Position numbers and translations under genes: made by a program. The notes under the pieces were generated by a model. It was given only the letters and a program-made list of their open reading frames with translations, ran no database searches and was not told the DNA's origin. A stretch of 64,000 bases of DNA from JBPOFM01 sp051252455 (GTDB lineage Bacteria > Bacteroidota > Bacteroidia > Flavobacteriales > Flavobacteriaceae), in contig JBPOFM010000001.1 of NCBI GenBank assembly GCA_051252455.1, positions 682,001 through 746,000 on the forward strand. Direction: 5' to 3'. Position 1 is the stretch's first letter. The number at the start of each line of letters is the position of its first letter. Below are positions 27,375 through 37,275 of the stretch, piece by piece.

Positions 27375-28493
27375 TCAATTTATAAGAAATTTTTCAAAAT
27401 TAGTGCAATCGATGATGTTGACTTTCGTATCATAAGTGTTTTCGAATGTTTTTGGAATTTTGACTTTAGATTTTGCATTCCATTTGAATTCGTATGCTTG
27501 AATGGAATTGTTATCAACCTCAACATAGTCTATTTCTTGTTGGCTGGTGGTTCGCCAGAAATAGGGTTTTGCCTTAATTCCTTTGTAAGAATTTTTTTTC
27601 ATACGTTCGCTTATTAAAAAATTTTCCCACAACGCACCTTTATCCTGTCTTGAATCTAAAGGTCTGAAATCGTTAATTACAGCATTACGAATGCCATTGT
27701 CATAAAAATATATTTTTTGATTGCGTTTTATTTCGTTTCTCAAATTTTTACTAAAACTTGGAAGTCTGAACACGACATAACTATTAACAAGAATGTCTAT
27801 ATAATTGCTGACCGTGTTTTTGTCAATTCCCAAAAGTTGGGACAGTTCGTTATAACTAACTTCCTGACCCGTCTGAAACGCCAAGGCTCGTACCAATTTT
27901 TCTAAAACTTCAGGCTTTTTCAAATTGTGAAACGCTAAAATATCTTTGTAGAGATAACTATCGGTCAATGTTTGTAGAATTTCTGATTCTTCGCCCAAAT
28001 TATTTATGACATCTGGATACATTCCGAAAATAAGACGCTGCTCCAATTGCTGATGGGCTTTCACGAAACCAGTGTAATTTTCAAATTCTTCCCATGAAAT
28101 AGGGAATAGGTAATATTGCCATTTTCGTCCTGTTAAAGGCTCGTTGGTCAAATTCTTTATTTCAAAAGCTGAGGAACCACTGACCAAAAGTTGCACCTCT
28201 TTAAATTGATCTGTAATAATCTTTAAGGTCAGACCAATGTTTTCGATGCGTTGCGCTTCGTCTATAAACACCAATTGATAATTGCCGATAATGGATTTTA
28301 GTTGCTCTGTATTCGCATTCTGAAGAAGTGACCTCACAGTAGGGTCGTCGCCATCCAAAAACAAATATGTTTTGTCTTTTAGAATGTCATTGATTAAAGT
28401 GGTTTTACCAACTTGTCTTGGACCAATGAGTATGATGGCTTTTCCTTTACCAAATTTGGCAAGTAACGAGGATTTTATCAGGCGATCAATCAT
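27375..28493 (-). CDS. AAA-type ATPase with C-terminal DUF4143 nuclease-like domain
   Basis: 372 aa from the ATG at 28493 (MIDRLIKSSLL, the usual start of the family). A longer ATG start at 28541 would be encoded inside a tandem repeat and adds 16 atypical residues. Walker A is GPRQVGKTT and Walker B is VFIDEA. A winged-helix-like segment follows (SYNELSQLLGIDKNTVSNYID). The C-terminal DUF4143 has the PD-(D/E)XK-like pattern EIDYVE...YEFKW. Such proteins are widespread in Bacteroidota, often mobile or multi-copy, and of unknown role. It sits alone between glgA and lepA. Confidence 0.85.
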   Translation of the reverse strand: MIDRLIKSSLLAKFGKGKAIILIGPRQVGKTTLINDILKDKTYLFLDGDDPTVRSLLQNANTEQLKSIIGNYQLVFIDEAQRIENIGLTLKIITDQFKEVQLLVSGSSAFEIKNLTNEPLTGRKWQYYLFPISWEEFENYTGFVKAHQQLEQRLIFGMYPDVINNLGEESEILQTLTDSYLYKDILAFHNLKKPEVLEKLVRALAFQTGQEVSYNELSQLLGIDKNTVSNYIDILVNSYVVFRLPSFSKNLRNEIKRNQKIYFYDNGIRNAVINDFRPLDSRQDKGALWENFLISERMKKNSYKGIKAKPYFWRTTSQQEIDYVEVDNNSIQAYEFKWNAKSKVKIPKTFENTYDTKVNIIDCTNFEKFLIN

Positions 28494-28508
28494 TATTTGT
28501 TGATTGTA

Positions 28509-28572
28509 TTCACCAAATATAGTGTTTTTCAGTGAGTTCATTCACCAAATATTATGTTTTTTGGTGAGTTAA
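28509..28572. repeat. Two tandem 32-bp repeats upstream of the DUF4143 ATPase gene
   Basis: Copies at 28509-28540 and 28541-28572 share the start TTCACCAAATAT and the core TGTTTTT..GTGAGTT. The second copy is itself an imperfect inverted repeat (CACCAAA ... TTTGGTG). The arrangement directly before the likely start codon at 28493 resembles paired operator sites for a dimeric regulator. Confidence 0.65.
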
Positions 28573-28775
28573 TTCACTATTCTAAATGTTTATGAATAGG
28601 AGAGAATCGGGGTTGATAGAAACCAATGTAAATTTAGCCATGGTATTTACTAGTTTTTCCATCCATAAAAAGTTTGATTGTAACTCAAATAGAAACCTAT
28701 TTTTGATTCTCAATTCCGTTAAGTTTTGGGTATCGAAAATGATCCCGACGCTTCGAGACTGCTTTCGCAGGAATT

Positions 28776-30572
28776 TTAGTCATTCAACTTCAAAACAGCC
28801 ATAAATGCTTCTTGAGGAATTTCTACATTTCCAACTTGACGCATACGTTTCTTCCCTTTTTTCTGTTTTTCAAGAAGTTTACGCTTACGCGAAATATCGC
28901 CACCATAACATTTGGCCGTCACATCTTTTCGAAGCGCTTTTATAGTTTCTCGCGAAATGATTTTTGCGCCAATAGCCGCTTGAATAGGAATGTCAAATTG
29001 CTGACGAGGTATCAATTCTTTCAATTTTTCACACATTTTTTTTCCAATAGTTTGCGCACTATCAGCATGAATCAAAGATGATAACGCATCAACTGGTTGT
29101 GCATTCAAAAGAATATCCACTCGAACTAATTTTGAAACTCTTAACCCTATTGGTGAATAATCAAAAGACGCATAACCTTTAGAAACAGTTTTCAATCGAT
29201 CGTAAAAATCGAATACAATTTCCGCCAAAGGCATGTCAAACGTGAGCTCCACACGCTCTGTCGTAAGATAGGTTTGATTGGTTATCACACCACGTTTATC
29301 AATACATAAAGACATTACATTACCCACAAAATCTGCTTTGGTAATAATAGTCGCTTTGATATAAGGTTCTTCTACACGATCTAAACCAGAAGGATCGGGT
29401 AAATCAGATGGGTTGTTGACTATGATTGGTTCGTCTACATTCTTTTTAGTGAAGGCATGGTAAGAAACATTGGGAACCGTTGTAATCACAGTCATATCAA
29501 ACTCACGCTCCAACCGTTCCTGAATGATTTCCATGTGCAACATTCCCAAGAATCCACAACGGAAACCGAAGCCCAAGGCAGCCGAGCTTTCTGGAACAAA
29601 TACCAAAGAGGCATCATTCAATTGCAGTTTTTCCATGGAATTACGCAACTCTTCGTAATCTTCTGTGTCAACAGGATAGATACCTGCAAAAACCATCGGT
29701 TTTACGTCCTCAAATCCTCCAATCGGATTTTTTGTTGGGTTTTTGGCATCTGTTATGGTATCACCTACTTTGACTTCTTTCGCCTCCTTAATTCCTGTAA
29801 TCAAGTAGCCAACGTCCCCAGCTTTTATTTCATTTCTAGGGAACTGCTTTAGCTTTAAAGTTCCAACTTCATCCGCATTATACGTATTACCAGTAGCTAT
29901 AAACTTAACAAGTTGATTCTTTTTGATAGAGCCATTGATGACTCTAAAATAGGTTTCAACACCTCTAAAAACGTTATAAACAGAATCAAAAATTAATGCT
30001 TGTAACGGTTCGTCCACATTTCCAGTGGGCGCAGGAACACGTTTGATGATGGCTTCTAAAATCTTATCAACACCAAAACCTGTTTTTCCACTGGCGTGGA
30101 TGATTTCTTCAAGTTTACATCCTAATAGATCAACGATATCATCGGAAACCTCTTCGGGATTAGCGCTCGGCAAATCGACTTTATTGAGTACTGGAATGAT
30201 TTCCAGATCATTTTCCAAAGCTAAATATAAGTTCGAAATGGTCTGTGCCTGAATGCTTTGTGCAGCATCTACAATTAATAAAGCTCCTTCGCAGGCCGCA
30301 ATAGAACGAGATACTTCGTAACTAAAATCGACGTGACCAGGCGTGTCAATAAGATTAAGCGTGTATTGTTCACCTTCAAAGGTATATTCCATTTGGATAG
30401 CGTGCGATTTAATGGTGATGCCACGTTCGCGCTCCAAATCCATATTATCTAGGAGCTGATCTTGTTTTTCTCTGTCAGTTACCGAACCCGTAAATTCCAA
30501 TAACCTGTCGGCAAGGGTGCTTTTTCCGTGATCAATATGTGCGATAATGCAAAAGTTTCTTATGTGCTTCAT
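28776..30572 (-). CDS. lepA: Elongation factor 4 (LepA)
   Basis: 598 aa, full length. Ribosomal GTPase that acts on stalled or mis-translocated ribosomes and in subunit assembly. P-loop AHIDHGKST is at 11-19, DTPGHVDF (G3) near 77 and NKVDLPSA (G4) near 131. The C-terminal LepA-specific domain has QFDIPIQAAIGAKIISRETIKA and GGDISRKRKLLEKQKKGKKRMR. It diverges from the TonB-dependent receptor gene. It is monocistronic. Confidence 0.97.
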   Translation of the reverse strand: MKHIRNFCIIAHIDHGKSTLADRLLEFTGSVTDREKQDQLLDNMDLERERGITIKSHAIQMEYTFEGEQYTLNLIDTPGHVDFSYEVSRSIAACEGALLIVDAAQSIQAQTISNLYLALENDLEIIPVLNKVDLPSANPEEVSDDIVDLLGCKLEEIIHASGKTGFGVDKILEAIIKRVPAPTGNVDEPLQALIFDSVYNVFRGVETYFRVINGSIKKNQLVKFIATGNTYNADEVGTLKLKQFPRNEIKAGDVGYLITGIKEAKEVKVGDTITDAKNPTKNPIGGFEDVKPMVFAGIYPVDTEDYEELRNSMEKLQLNDASLVFVPESSAALGFGFRCGFLGMLHMEIIQERLEREFDMTVITTVPNVSYHAFTKKNVDEPIIVNNPSDLPDPSGLDRVEEPYIKATIITKADFVGNVMSLCIDKRGVITNQTYLTTERVELTFDMPLAEIVFDFYDRLKTVSKGYASFDYSPIGLRVSKLVRVDILLNAQPVDALSSLIHADSAQTIGKKMCEKLKELIPRQQFDIPIQAAIGAKIISRETIKALRKDVTAKCYGGDISRKRKLLEKQKKGKKRMRQVGNVEIPQEAFMAVLKLND

Positions 30573-30602
30573 AAAATCAATTCCTACAACTTAAATAGTT
30601 TG

Positions 30603-30610
30603 CAAATATA
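30603..30610 (-). promoter_or_regulatory. Bacteroidota -7 element upstream of lepA
   Basis: Plus-strand CAAATATA reads TATATTTG on the minus strand, 31 bp before the lepA start. No -33 element is evident. Confidence 0.45.
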
Positions 30611-30704
30611 ACTGATTTATTGTGCTTTGAAGGAATTTATTTTGTTAGTGGAATCCATAAAATAATGGAAAAACCGTAATTTTAAATGTAAAACAATTCA
30701 TAAC

Positions 30705-33158
30705 TTGCAATGTTTAAAAATTTACAATTTGAGAAGACCTACTTATTTAATCTTAATTCTTTGTGCTTTTTTATCAAGTACAATGGGTGTGGGGCAAGAT
30801 CTATCCGTTACAGGAAAAGTTGTTAGTGATAACAATGAACCAGTACCTTACGCAACTGTTCTTTTGTTAAAATTGATAGATGCAGAATTTAGTGATTATA
30901 AAGGTGTTTCGACGGATGAAAATGGGTTTTTTGAATTAAAAGATCTGGATAGTGGAAGTTATAAAGTATCCATCAGTTTTCTAGGATTTGAAAACTTCTC
31001 CCAAGAGGTTGCTTTGGATGGCACATTAAATTTAGAAACAATTGTCTTAAAGGAATCTGTTCAAAGCTTAAATGAGATTAGCATCGTTGCTAAAAGACCA
31101 ACCTTGAAAAAAGAACCCGACCGCTTGGTTTTTAATATTGAAAACACAGCGTTGACAGAAGGCACTATCTTTCAGGTATTAAAAAGCACACCGGGTATTT
31201 TGGTATTGGATAACAGTATTCAAGTTAAAAATACGACACCTACAGTCTATATAAATGATAAAAAAGTTCATTTGAGCAGCGAGGAGTTGGTGCAGCTGCT
31301 GGAAGGTTCCTCTGCCAACAGTATAAAATCTGTGGAGGTTATTACAAATCCTTCGGCGAAATATGATGCCTCCAGTGGCGCTGTTATTAATATTGTGATG
31401 AGCAAGAATTTGATAACTGGTTATCGTGGTAATGTGTTTGCAAACTATACACAAGGTGTATACCCTCGTTATGAAGGTGGGATGAGTCATTTTTTCAAAA
31501 ATGAGAAGATTGATTTTTTCGCAAACTATACCTATTCAGATTCTAAAATAAGTCGCGAACAGTCCGACGTTGTCAACTATTTCAATTTTGACAACACGAT
31601 TGACCAAATATTTAAATCGAAGACAGATAGAAATACGTGGTCAAACACACACAACCTAAATTTTAATTTTGATTATAGCCTGAATGAAAGTAATACCTTG
31701 AGTTTATCTTCAAATATGTTTGCCTTGCCTAATTTTGAATTTAGAATCGACAATAAAACAGATGTTTTTGATCCAAATGGTGCATTGAATTACTCTATTA
31801 ATTCCGAAAATTCATCTGATGACACCAAGTACAATCTCGGATTCGACATTGATTTTGTCCATAAAACTAAAAATCCTGGAGAGCGTCTTGCATTCAACAC
31901 CCATTATACAGCATATAATTACAAGCGTGATCAACATGTGTTTAGTAATTATTTCGATAACAATTCAGTTTTCTTACAAAATACCGCTTTCAGAACAGAC
32001 AATAATCAAGACACTGAAATCCTTACTGGGCAAATGGATTATACATTACCAATAGATCAGACTTCACAATTTGAGGTAGGAGTGAAGGGTTCCAATATTA
32101 AAAATAACAGTGATATCACACAATTTGATATTGTAGGCGCGCAAGAAATCATTGATCCTAATAACACCGATGTATTTGAGTATAATGAAACTATTTTTGC
32201 AACTTATGTAAACTATTCAAAGGAATGGGAAAAGTTGTCGATCGTAGGGGGCTTAAGAGTGGAACAAACCAATCTTGAGGGTTTTTCAGTCTTGGACAAT
32301 GTTAAAAATGATCAGGATTATTTGGAGTGGTTCCCAACTGCAAGTATTAATTATAATTTCAGTGACAATTTTTCACTTTACACTAATTATAAACGCAGCA
32401 TTCAACGCCCAAATTATCAGGATTTGAATCCTTTTCATTTCTATTTGAATGACTTTACAATCGTAAGTGGAAATCCAGAGTTGCAACCAATACTTACGAA
32501 TCATGCTGTAGTTGGAACTTCTTTCTATAAATATTTTACGGTAGAGGCTTATTACAAATCGAATAAAAACAACATTTATGAATTGCCTAGACAGGATAAT
32601 GTCAACAATATAATCAATTTTCAAACTATCAATTTTGACGAGACGATAGAGTATGGCTTTGATTTCGCAGTCTATTTTAATGTTACAAATCACTGGTCGG
32701 TATATGCTGTGACCTCGTTCTACAATATCGAAAATAACACGACTTTTGATGGGACTTTGGTTACTCAAGACCAATGGTCCAACTACAGCATTTTACAGAA
32801 CGATTGGACGTTTTTAAAAGACCAGAGTTTGAATGCAAACCTCACAATGTATTATGTCGGTAAAAACATTCATGGTTACCGACTGATTGAAGATAGAATC
32901 GTATCTATTTTATCAGTTTCAAAATCTATTTTGAACAAAAAAGCGGTGATTTCACTTTCAGCAGAAGACTTGTTCAATACCCAAGATTTTGATGAATCCG
33001 TTCGCTATCTAAATCAAAGCAGAATAGCTAGAGACAATCAGGACAACCGCTTTATTAAACTCGGATTCCGCTATAAGTTTGGAAACTCAACTTTGAGCAC
33101 CAACCAACGCAGTAAAGGGCAACAAGAAACAGATCGACTGAAGACAACATCAGACTAG
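30705..33158 (+). CDS. TonB-dependent receptor / outer-membrane beta-barrel protein with carboxypeptidase-regulatory-like domain
   Basis: 817 aa. A signal peptide ends near MGVGQD. A CarboxypepD_reg-like domain covers about residues 33-112 (VTGKVVSDNNEPVPYATVLL ... LGFENFSQE), followed by a plug region (NTTPTVYINDKKV, EVITNPSAKYDASSGAVINI) and a long C-terminal barrel. This is the TonB receptor-like family typical of Bacteroidota; the substrate is unknown. No in-frame ATG exists before the signal peptide; TTG at 30705 or, giving a more standard signal peptide (MRRPTYLILILCAF), TTG at 30729 are the candidates. Its stop overlaps that of the convergent TolB-like gene by four bases. Confidence 0.88.
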   Translation: MQCLKIYNLRRPTYLILILCAFLSSTMGVGQDLSVTGKVVSDNNEPVPYATVLLLKLIDAEFSDYKGVSTDENGFFELKDLDSGSYKVSISFLGFENFSQEVALDGTLNLETIVLKESVQSLNEISIVAKRPTLKKEPDRLVFNIENTALTEGTIFQVLKSTPGILVLDNSIQVKNTTPTVYINDKKVHLSSEELVQLLEGSSANSIKSVEVITNPSAKYDASSGAVINIVMSKNLITGYRGNVFANYTQGVYPRYEGGMSHFFKNEKIDFFANYTYSDSKISREQSDVVNYFNFDNTIDQIFKSKTDRNTWSNTHNLNFNFDYSLNESNTLSLSSNMFALPNFEFRIDNKTDVFDPNGALNYSINSENSSDDTKYNLGFDIDFVHKTKNPGERLAFNTHYTAYNYKRDQHVFSNYFDNNSVFLQNTAFRTDNNQDTEILTGQMDYTLPIDQTSQFEVGVKGSNIKNNSDITQFDIVGAQEIIDPNNTDVFEYNETIFATYVNYSKEWEKLSIVGGLRVEQTNLEGFSVLDNVKNDQDYLEWFPTASINYNFSDNFSLYTNYKRSIQRPNYQDLNPFHFYLNDFTIVSGNPELQPILTNHAVVGTSFYKYFTVEAYYKSNKNNIYELPRQDNVNNIINFQTINFDETIEYGFDFAVYFNVTNHWSVYAVTSFYNIENNTTFDGTLVTQDQWSNYSILQNDWTFLKDQSLNANLTMYYVGKNIHGYRLIEDRIVSILSVSKSILNKKAVISLSAEDLFNTQDFDESVRYLNQSRIARDNQDNRFIKLGFRYKFGNSTLSTNQRSKGQQETDRLKTTSD

Positions 33159-34255
33159 TCTTGCCACTCCGCAATAAACAAGTTTGTATCTCTTCCACCG
33201 CCATTATTTCTATTAGAGGAGAAAATCAACTTTTTACCATCATTTGAGAACACTGGAAACGCATCAAAAGTTTCACTATGAGTTACACGCTCCAGACCTT
33301 TTCCATCAATTCCTATCATATATAAATTGAATGGAAATCCCCGTTCCGCCTCAAAGTTTGAAGAAAAAATAACCCGTTGGCCATCTGGTAGAAAGAATGG
33401 GCTCCAATTGGCATTTCCGAGGTTCGTCAATCGACGCAATTCACTACCGTCTGCATTACAGATATATAATTCCATTTCTGTAGGCTGCACTAAACCTTCG
33501 TTCAACAAATCTTTGTATTCTTTAATTTCTTCATCGCTTTTAGGACGGGAAGAACGGAAAATAATTTTTGTGCCATCAGGCGAAAAGAAGGCGCCACCAT
33601 CATAACCTAATTCAAAAGTGATTTGCTTCACATCACTTCCATCAAGATTCATCGTATATAGATCGATATCACCATTTCTGGTTGAGGTAAACACAATTTT
33701 ATCTCCTTTTGGAGAGACGGTTGGCTCGGCATCATAACCGACTTCATTAGTTAGTTGGGCTGTAATGTTACCTTCTAAATCGGCTACGAAAATGTCATAA
33801 CTATCATAAATAGGCCAAATATATTTACCATTCTTTTTCAAAGGCGTTTCTGGACAAGCTTTGTCACCCAAATGTGTAGAAGCATAAATAATATGTTTGT
33901 TGTCAGGTAAAAAATAGGAACACGTAGTGCGTCCTTTTCCAGTACTAACCATTGGCGGCATTTCACTTTCAAAAGTCTCATCGAAATTCATCAAAAACAT
34001 TTGATCACAGTTGACATTCCAGTTTTTATTGTTAGATTGAAACACGATTTGCTGATCATCAAAACTCCAATATGCTTCCGCATTGTCACCACCAAAAGTG
34101 ATCTGTTTTATGGATTTGAAGTGTATTTCTTCAGGAAAAATTAAGGAATCTTTGTTGGAAGTAACTTCCGGTTTTTCAGTTAGATTATGGAGCTGATTTT
34201 TGTCTTTACAAGAAAATAGAGAAAGGACAAAAAATAGGGAGAAAATGTATTTCAT
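33155..34255 (-). CDS. TolB-like PD40 beta-propeller lipoprotein
   Basis: 366 aa from the ATG at 34255, which gives a lipoprotein signal peptide (MKYIFSLFFVLSLFSC, Cys16); the upstream start at 34288 does not. Repeated PD40/WD40-like blades follow: EAYWSFDDQQIVFQSNN, EPTVSPKGDKIVFTSTRNGDIDL, GGAFFSPDGTKIIFRSS and FPVFSNDGKKLIFSSNRN. TolB-like propellers in Bacteroidota are cell-envelope proteins; no catalytic domain is fused here. The role is unknown. Convergent with the TonB receptor gene and divergent from the M28 peptidase gene. Confidence 0.85.
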   Translation of the reverse strand: MKYIFSLFFVLSLFSCKDKNQLHNLTEKPEVTSNKDSLIFPEEIHFKSIKQITFGGDNAEAYWSFDDQQIVFQSNNKNWNVNCDQMFLMNFDETFESEMPPMVSTGKGRTTCSYFLPDNKHIIYASTHLGDKACPETPLKKNGKYIWPIYDSYDIFVADLEGNITAQLTNEVGYDAEPTVSPKGDKIVFTSTRNGDIDLYTMNLDGSDVKQITFELGYDGGAFFSPDGTKIIFRSSRPKSDEEIKEYKDLLNEGLVQPTEMELYICNADGSELRRLTNLGNANWSPFFLPDGQRVIFSSNFEAERGFPFNLYMIGIDGKGLERVTHSETFDAFPVFSNDGKKLIFSSNRNNGGGRDTNLFIAEWQD

Positions 34256-34387
34256 GCGATTATATAAATATTGCCTAATTTTGCTCAAAATTAATGTTTA
34301 TCATAATGAAATGCCAATTACAGACCCTAATTCTGTGGAAATCTGTAATAATGCGATTGTATAGGACTCAATAAAATAGTTTGACAA

Positions 34388-35617
34388 ATGAAAAATATTA
34401 TTTATTTACTTTTTTTACTTTCAATAGTTTCTTGCAAAAAGGAAATTGTTGTTAAAGATGTAACCATTAAAGATGACGTTGCAGAATTGGCTTCAGACAC
34501 GTATGAAGGGCGAGAAACAGGTACTAAAGGAGAGCAGGCAGCAGCCGATTATATATCTAAAAGGTTTGAAGATTTAGGTCTAGAACCGAAAGGGACTAAA
34601 GCATTTTTTCAGACTTTTACCTTTAAGCCTAAAACAGACCCTCACAGCCAAGTTGAGTACTCAACCATGGCGGAAGATAGTACCATCACAGGAACCAATA
34701 TTTTAGGTTTTATTGATAACAAATCAGAGAACACTATTGTGATTGGAGCGCATTATGACCATCTAGGTTTTGGTAGTGAAGGATCCTTGTTTAGAGGTGA
34801 AGAAAAAGCCATTCATAATGGTGCTGATGACAATGCAAGTGGTGTTGCCGTCATGTTGAATTTGATTTCTAAATTAAAAGTGGCAAATACAGGCAATAAT
34901 TACTTGTTTATGGCCTTTTCTGGGGAAGAAGAAGGCTTATTGGGCTCAAACTATTTTGTTAAAAACCCAACATTGGATCTCAAAAACATCAATTTTATGA
35001 TCAATATGGACATGGTTGGTCGTTTGAAGGCAGATAGTACTTTAGCAGTTTACGGTGTGGGAACTTCGCCACGTTTCAAACAAACATTATCAGCTAATAA
35101 TACGCAATTTAATCTGATTGAAAAGGAATCTGGAGTTGGACCATCGGATCACACATCCTTTTATTTAAATGACATTCCGGTTTTGCATTTTTTCACTGGT
35201 CAGCATGAAGATTATCACAAACCAAGTGACGATTCAGATAAGTTGAATTATGAAGGGATGGATGCTATTTCGGATTATATTTTTAATGTGATTTCTGATT
35301 TGGACACCGCAGGAAAATTAGCCTTTAGAAAAACGAAAAACGAAAGCGAAGAAGTCCCTCGCTTTAAAGTAGGGTTGGGTGTCATTCCAGATTACTTATT
35401 CGATGGGAAAGGCATGCGTATCGATGGTATTAGTGAAGATAAACCTGCTCAAAAAGCAGGATTACAAAAAGGTGATATCGTAATCCAATTGGGTGATAGC
35501 ACCATCGTCGATATGATGAGCTATATGCGCGCATTGTCTGTTTTTGATGAAGGTGATGCTACCAAACTAACTGTTGACAGAGATGGAGAAAAAGTTGAGG
35601 TAAAATTAAAATTCTAA
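34388..35617 (+). CDS. M28-family zinc peptidase with PDZ domain, lipoprotein
   Basis: 409 aa. Lipobox LSIVSC (Cys16). The M28 metal ligands are visible: H122 in GAHYDHLG, D147 in NGADDNASG, E180/E181 in FSGEEEGLLGS, D208 in NMDMVGR and H277 in EDYHKPSDD. A PDZ domain (about 325-405; IDGISEDKPAQKAGLQKGDIV) ends the protein. It is probably a periplasmic or surface-attached aminopeptidase. The small DUF4345 gene follows by 58 bp. Confidence 0.93.
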   Translation: MKNIIYLLFLLSIVSCKKEIVVKDVTIKDDVAELASDTYEGRETGTKGEQAAADYISKRFEDLGLEPKGTKAFFQTFTFKPKTDPHSQVEYSTMAEDSTITGTNILGFIDNKSENTIVIGAHYDHLGFGSEGSLFRGEEKAIHNGADDNASGVAVMLNLISKLKVANTGNNYLFMAFSGEEEGLLGSNYFVKNPTLDLKNINFMINMDMVGRLKADSTLAVYGVGTSPRFKQTLSANNTQFNLIEKESGVGPSDHTSFYLNDIPVLHFFTGQHEDYHKPSDDSDKLNYEGMDAISDYIFNVISDLDTAGKLAFRKTKNESEEVPRFKVGLGVIPDYLFDGKGMRIDGISEDKPAQKAGLQKGDIVIQLGDSTIVDMMSYMRALSVFDEGDATKLTVDRDGEKVEVKLKF

Positions 35618-35675
35618 TACGCAATTCTCATCTTTTCTTGATTTGAAGAGTTTTCATAATTCGTAAATCAATCAC

Positions 35676-36074
35676 ATGATTAAAACCAAAGAGGATTTTA
35701 TTATCAAGATACATTTGATAGTTTCTGTTTTGATCGTTGTTCCTGTTGCATTTGTGTATGGTTTCAATCCCGACTCCCAATTTTATATTCATCTTCAAAC
35801 GATTGACGAGAACAATCAATTTAAGGCCGTCATGGGACTGTATTTGGGATTTTCAGCACTCTGGGTGTTGGGAATTTTCAAAATGAATTACCTAAAAATT
35901 GCGCTTATCTCAAATATGATTTTTATGTTAGGCTTGGGATTTGGTAGAATTGTGAGCATTCTTCTTGACGGAATTCCATCATTTGGATATCAATTTGGCG
36001 TTTTAGCGGAATTATTTCTGGGTTGTTATGGACTTTGGGTTTTGAAATATTTCGATATCATGAAAAAAATGTAA
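35676..36074 (+). CDS. DUF4345-like membrane protein
   Basis: 132 aa with four hydrophobic segments. The patterns LYLGFSALWVLGIFK and LGLGFGRIVSILLDGIPS match the DUF4345 family of four-helix membrane proteins of unknown function. It ends 22 bp before the dusB start on the same strand, so the two may be co-transcribed. Confidence 0.75.
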   Translation: MIKTKEDFIIKIHLIVSVLIVVPVAFVYGFNPDSQFYIHLQTIDENNQFKAVMGLYLGFSALWVLGIFKMNYLKIALISNMIFMLGLGFGRIVSILLDGIPSFGYQFGVLAELFLGCYGLWVLKYFDIMKKM

Positions 36075-36096
36075 TTTTACCTCAAAATTCATCACT

Positions 36097-37089
36097 TTGA
36101 TAAAAATAGGCGACATACAACTTCCTGATTTTCCATTGCTTTTAGCGCCAATGGAAGACGTGAGCGATCCACCATTTCGTGCATTGTGCAAGGAACAAGG
36201 TGCTGATGTCGTTTATACCGAATTTATATCCAGTGAGGGATTGATTCGTGATGCTGCAAAAAGCGTCATGAAACTTGATATCTACGAAAGAGAACGTCCT
36301 GTTGGTATTCAGATTTTTGGAGCCAATTTGGAAAGCATGCTTCAAACCATAGACATTGTTGAAAAATCGAACCCAGATATTATTGATATTAATTTTGGAT
36401 GTCCTGTTAAAAAAGTTGTGAGCAAAGGTGCTGGTGCAGGGATTTTGAAGGATGTTTGTCTAATGGAACAGCTGACGGCCGAGATGGTCAAACGCACGAA
36501 TTTACCAATTACTGTAAAGACTCGATTAGGTTGGGATGAAGATTCAATTCGTATTGTTGAGGTTGCAGAACGATTGCAAGACGTAGGGTGCAAAGCTATT
36601 TCAATTCACGGACGTACGCGTGCACAAATGTATAAGGGAAACGCTAATTGGGGCCCGATTGCAGATGTCAAAAACAATCCAAGAATGCACATTCCTGTAT
36701 TTGGAAATGGCGATGTCGATACGCCAGAGAAAGCCATGGAAATGCGAGATTCCTACGGATTGGACGGTTGCATGATCGGTCGTGCTAGCATAGGAAATCC
36801 TTGGTTTTTTAAGCAGGTTAAACATTTTTTTAAAACGGGTGAACATTTGGCTCCAGTCAGTTTAGAAGACCGTGTGGATGCCGCCAGACGACACCTTCAA
36901 ATGTCTATCGATTGGAAAGGGGAGAAGCTTGGTGTTTTCGAAACCCGAAGACATTATACCAATTACTTCAAAGGGATTCCAAACTTTAAGGAATACAGAA
37001 TGAAATTGGTGACTAGTGATGATTCAGTAGATGTTTTTGCGACTTTTGACGAAGTCTTGGAAGCATTTTCCGGCTATGAATTTGCCTAA
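36097..37089 (+). CDS. dusB: tRNA-dihydrouridine synthase (DusB type)
   Basis: 330 aa. FMN-dependent reduction of uridine to dihydrouridine in tRNA D-loops. Family motifs are LLLAPMEDVSDPPFRALC at the start, the catalytic Cys102 in INFGCPVKKVVSKGAGAGIL, SIHGRTRAQMYKG (substrate/FMN loop) and GCMIGRASIGNPWFF. The start is TTG at 36097, which places MIKIGDIQLPDFPL exactly where relatives begin; no nearby in-frame ATG exists. It lies downstream of the DUF4345 gene. Confidence 0.95.
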   Translation: MIKIGDIQLPDFPLLLAPMEDVSDPPFRALCKEQGADVVYTEFISSEGLIRDAAKSVMKLDIYERERPVGIQIFGANLESMLQTIDIVEKSNPDIIDINFGCPVKKVVSKGAGAGILKDVCLMEQLTAEMVKRTNLPITVKTRLGWDEDSIRIVEVAERLQDVGCKAISIHGRTRAQMYKGNANWGPIADVKNNPRMHIPVFGNGDVDTPEKAMEMRDSYGLDGCMIGRASIGNPWFFKQVKHFFKTGEHLAPVSLEDRVDAARRHLQMSIDWKGEKLGVFETRRHYTNYFKGIPNFKEYRMKLVTSDDSVDVFATFDEVLEAFSGYEFA

Positions 37090-37275
37090 AATCTATTTTT
37101 CTAACAATTCTGATAGCTTACCGTCAGAAACCGTAGATAAAACTAAAAACAATTGTTGTTTGGAGTCATTTTGTTCACCGAGAATCAAAACTCCTAAACC
37201 TCAAAACACCTAAACACCTAAACTTTTTCAAACCATTTAAACGTTATAGGCTCCTCCCATTTTTTAGATAAAAAA

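Noticed and set aside
28586..28804. 72-codon plus-strand frame in the gap between the DUF4143 gene and lepA
   Set aside because: It runs into the 3' end of lepA antisense, has no recognisable content, and its C-terminal part is a translation of the hairpin-like repeat after lepA.
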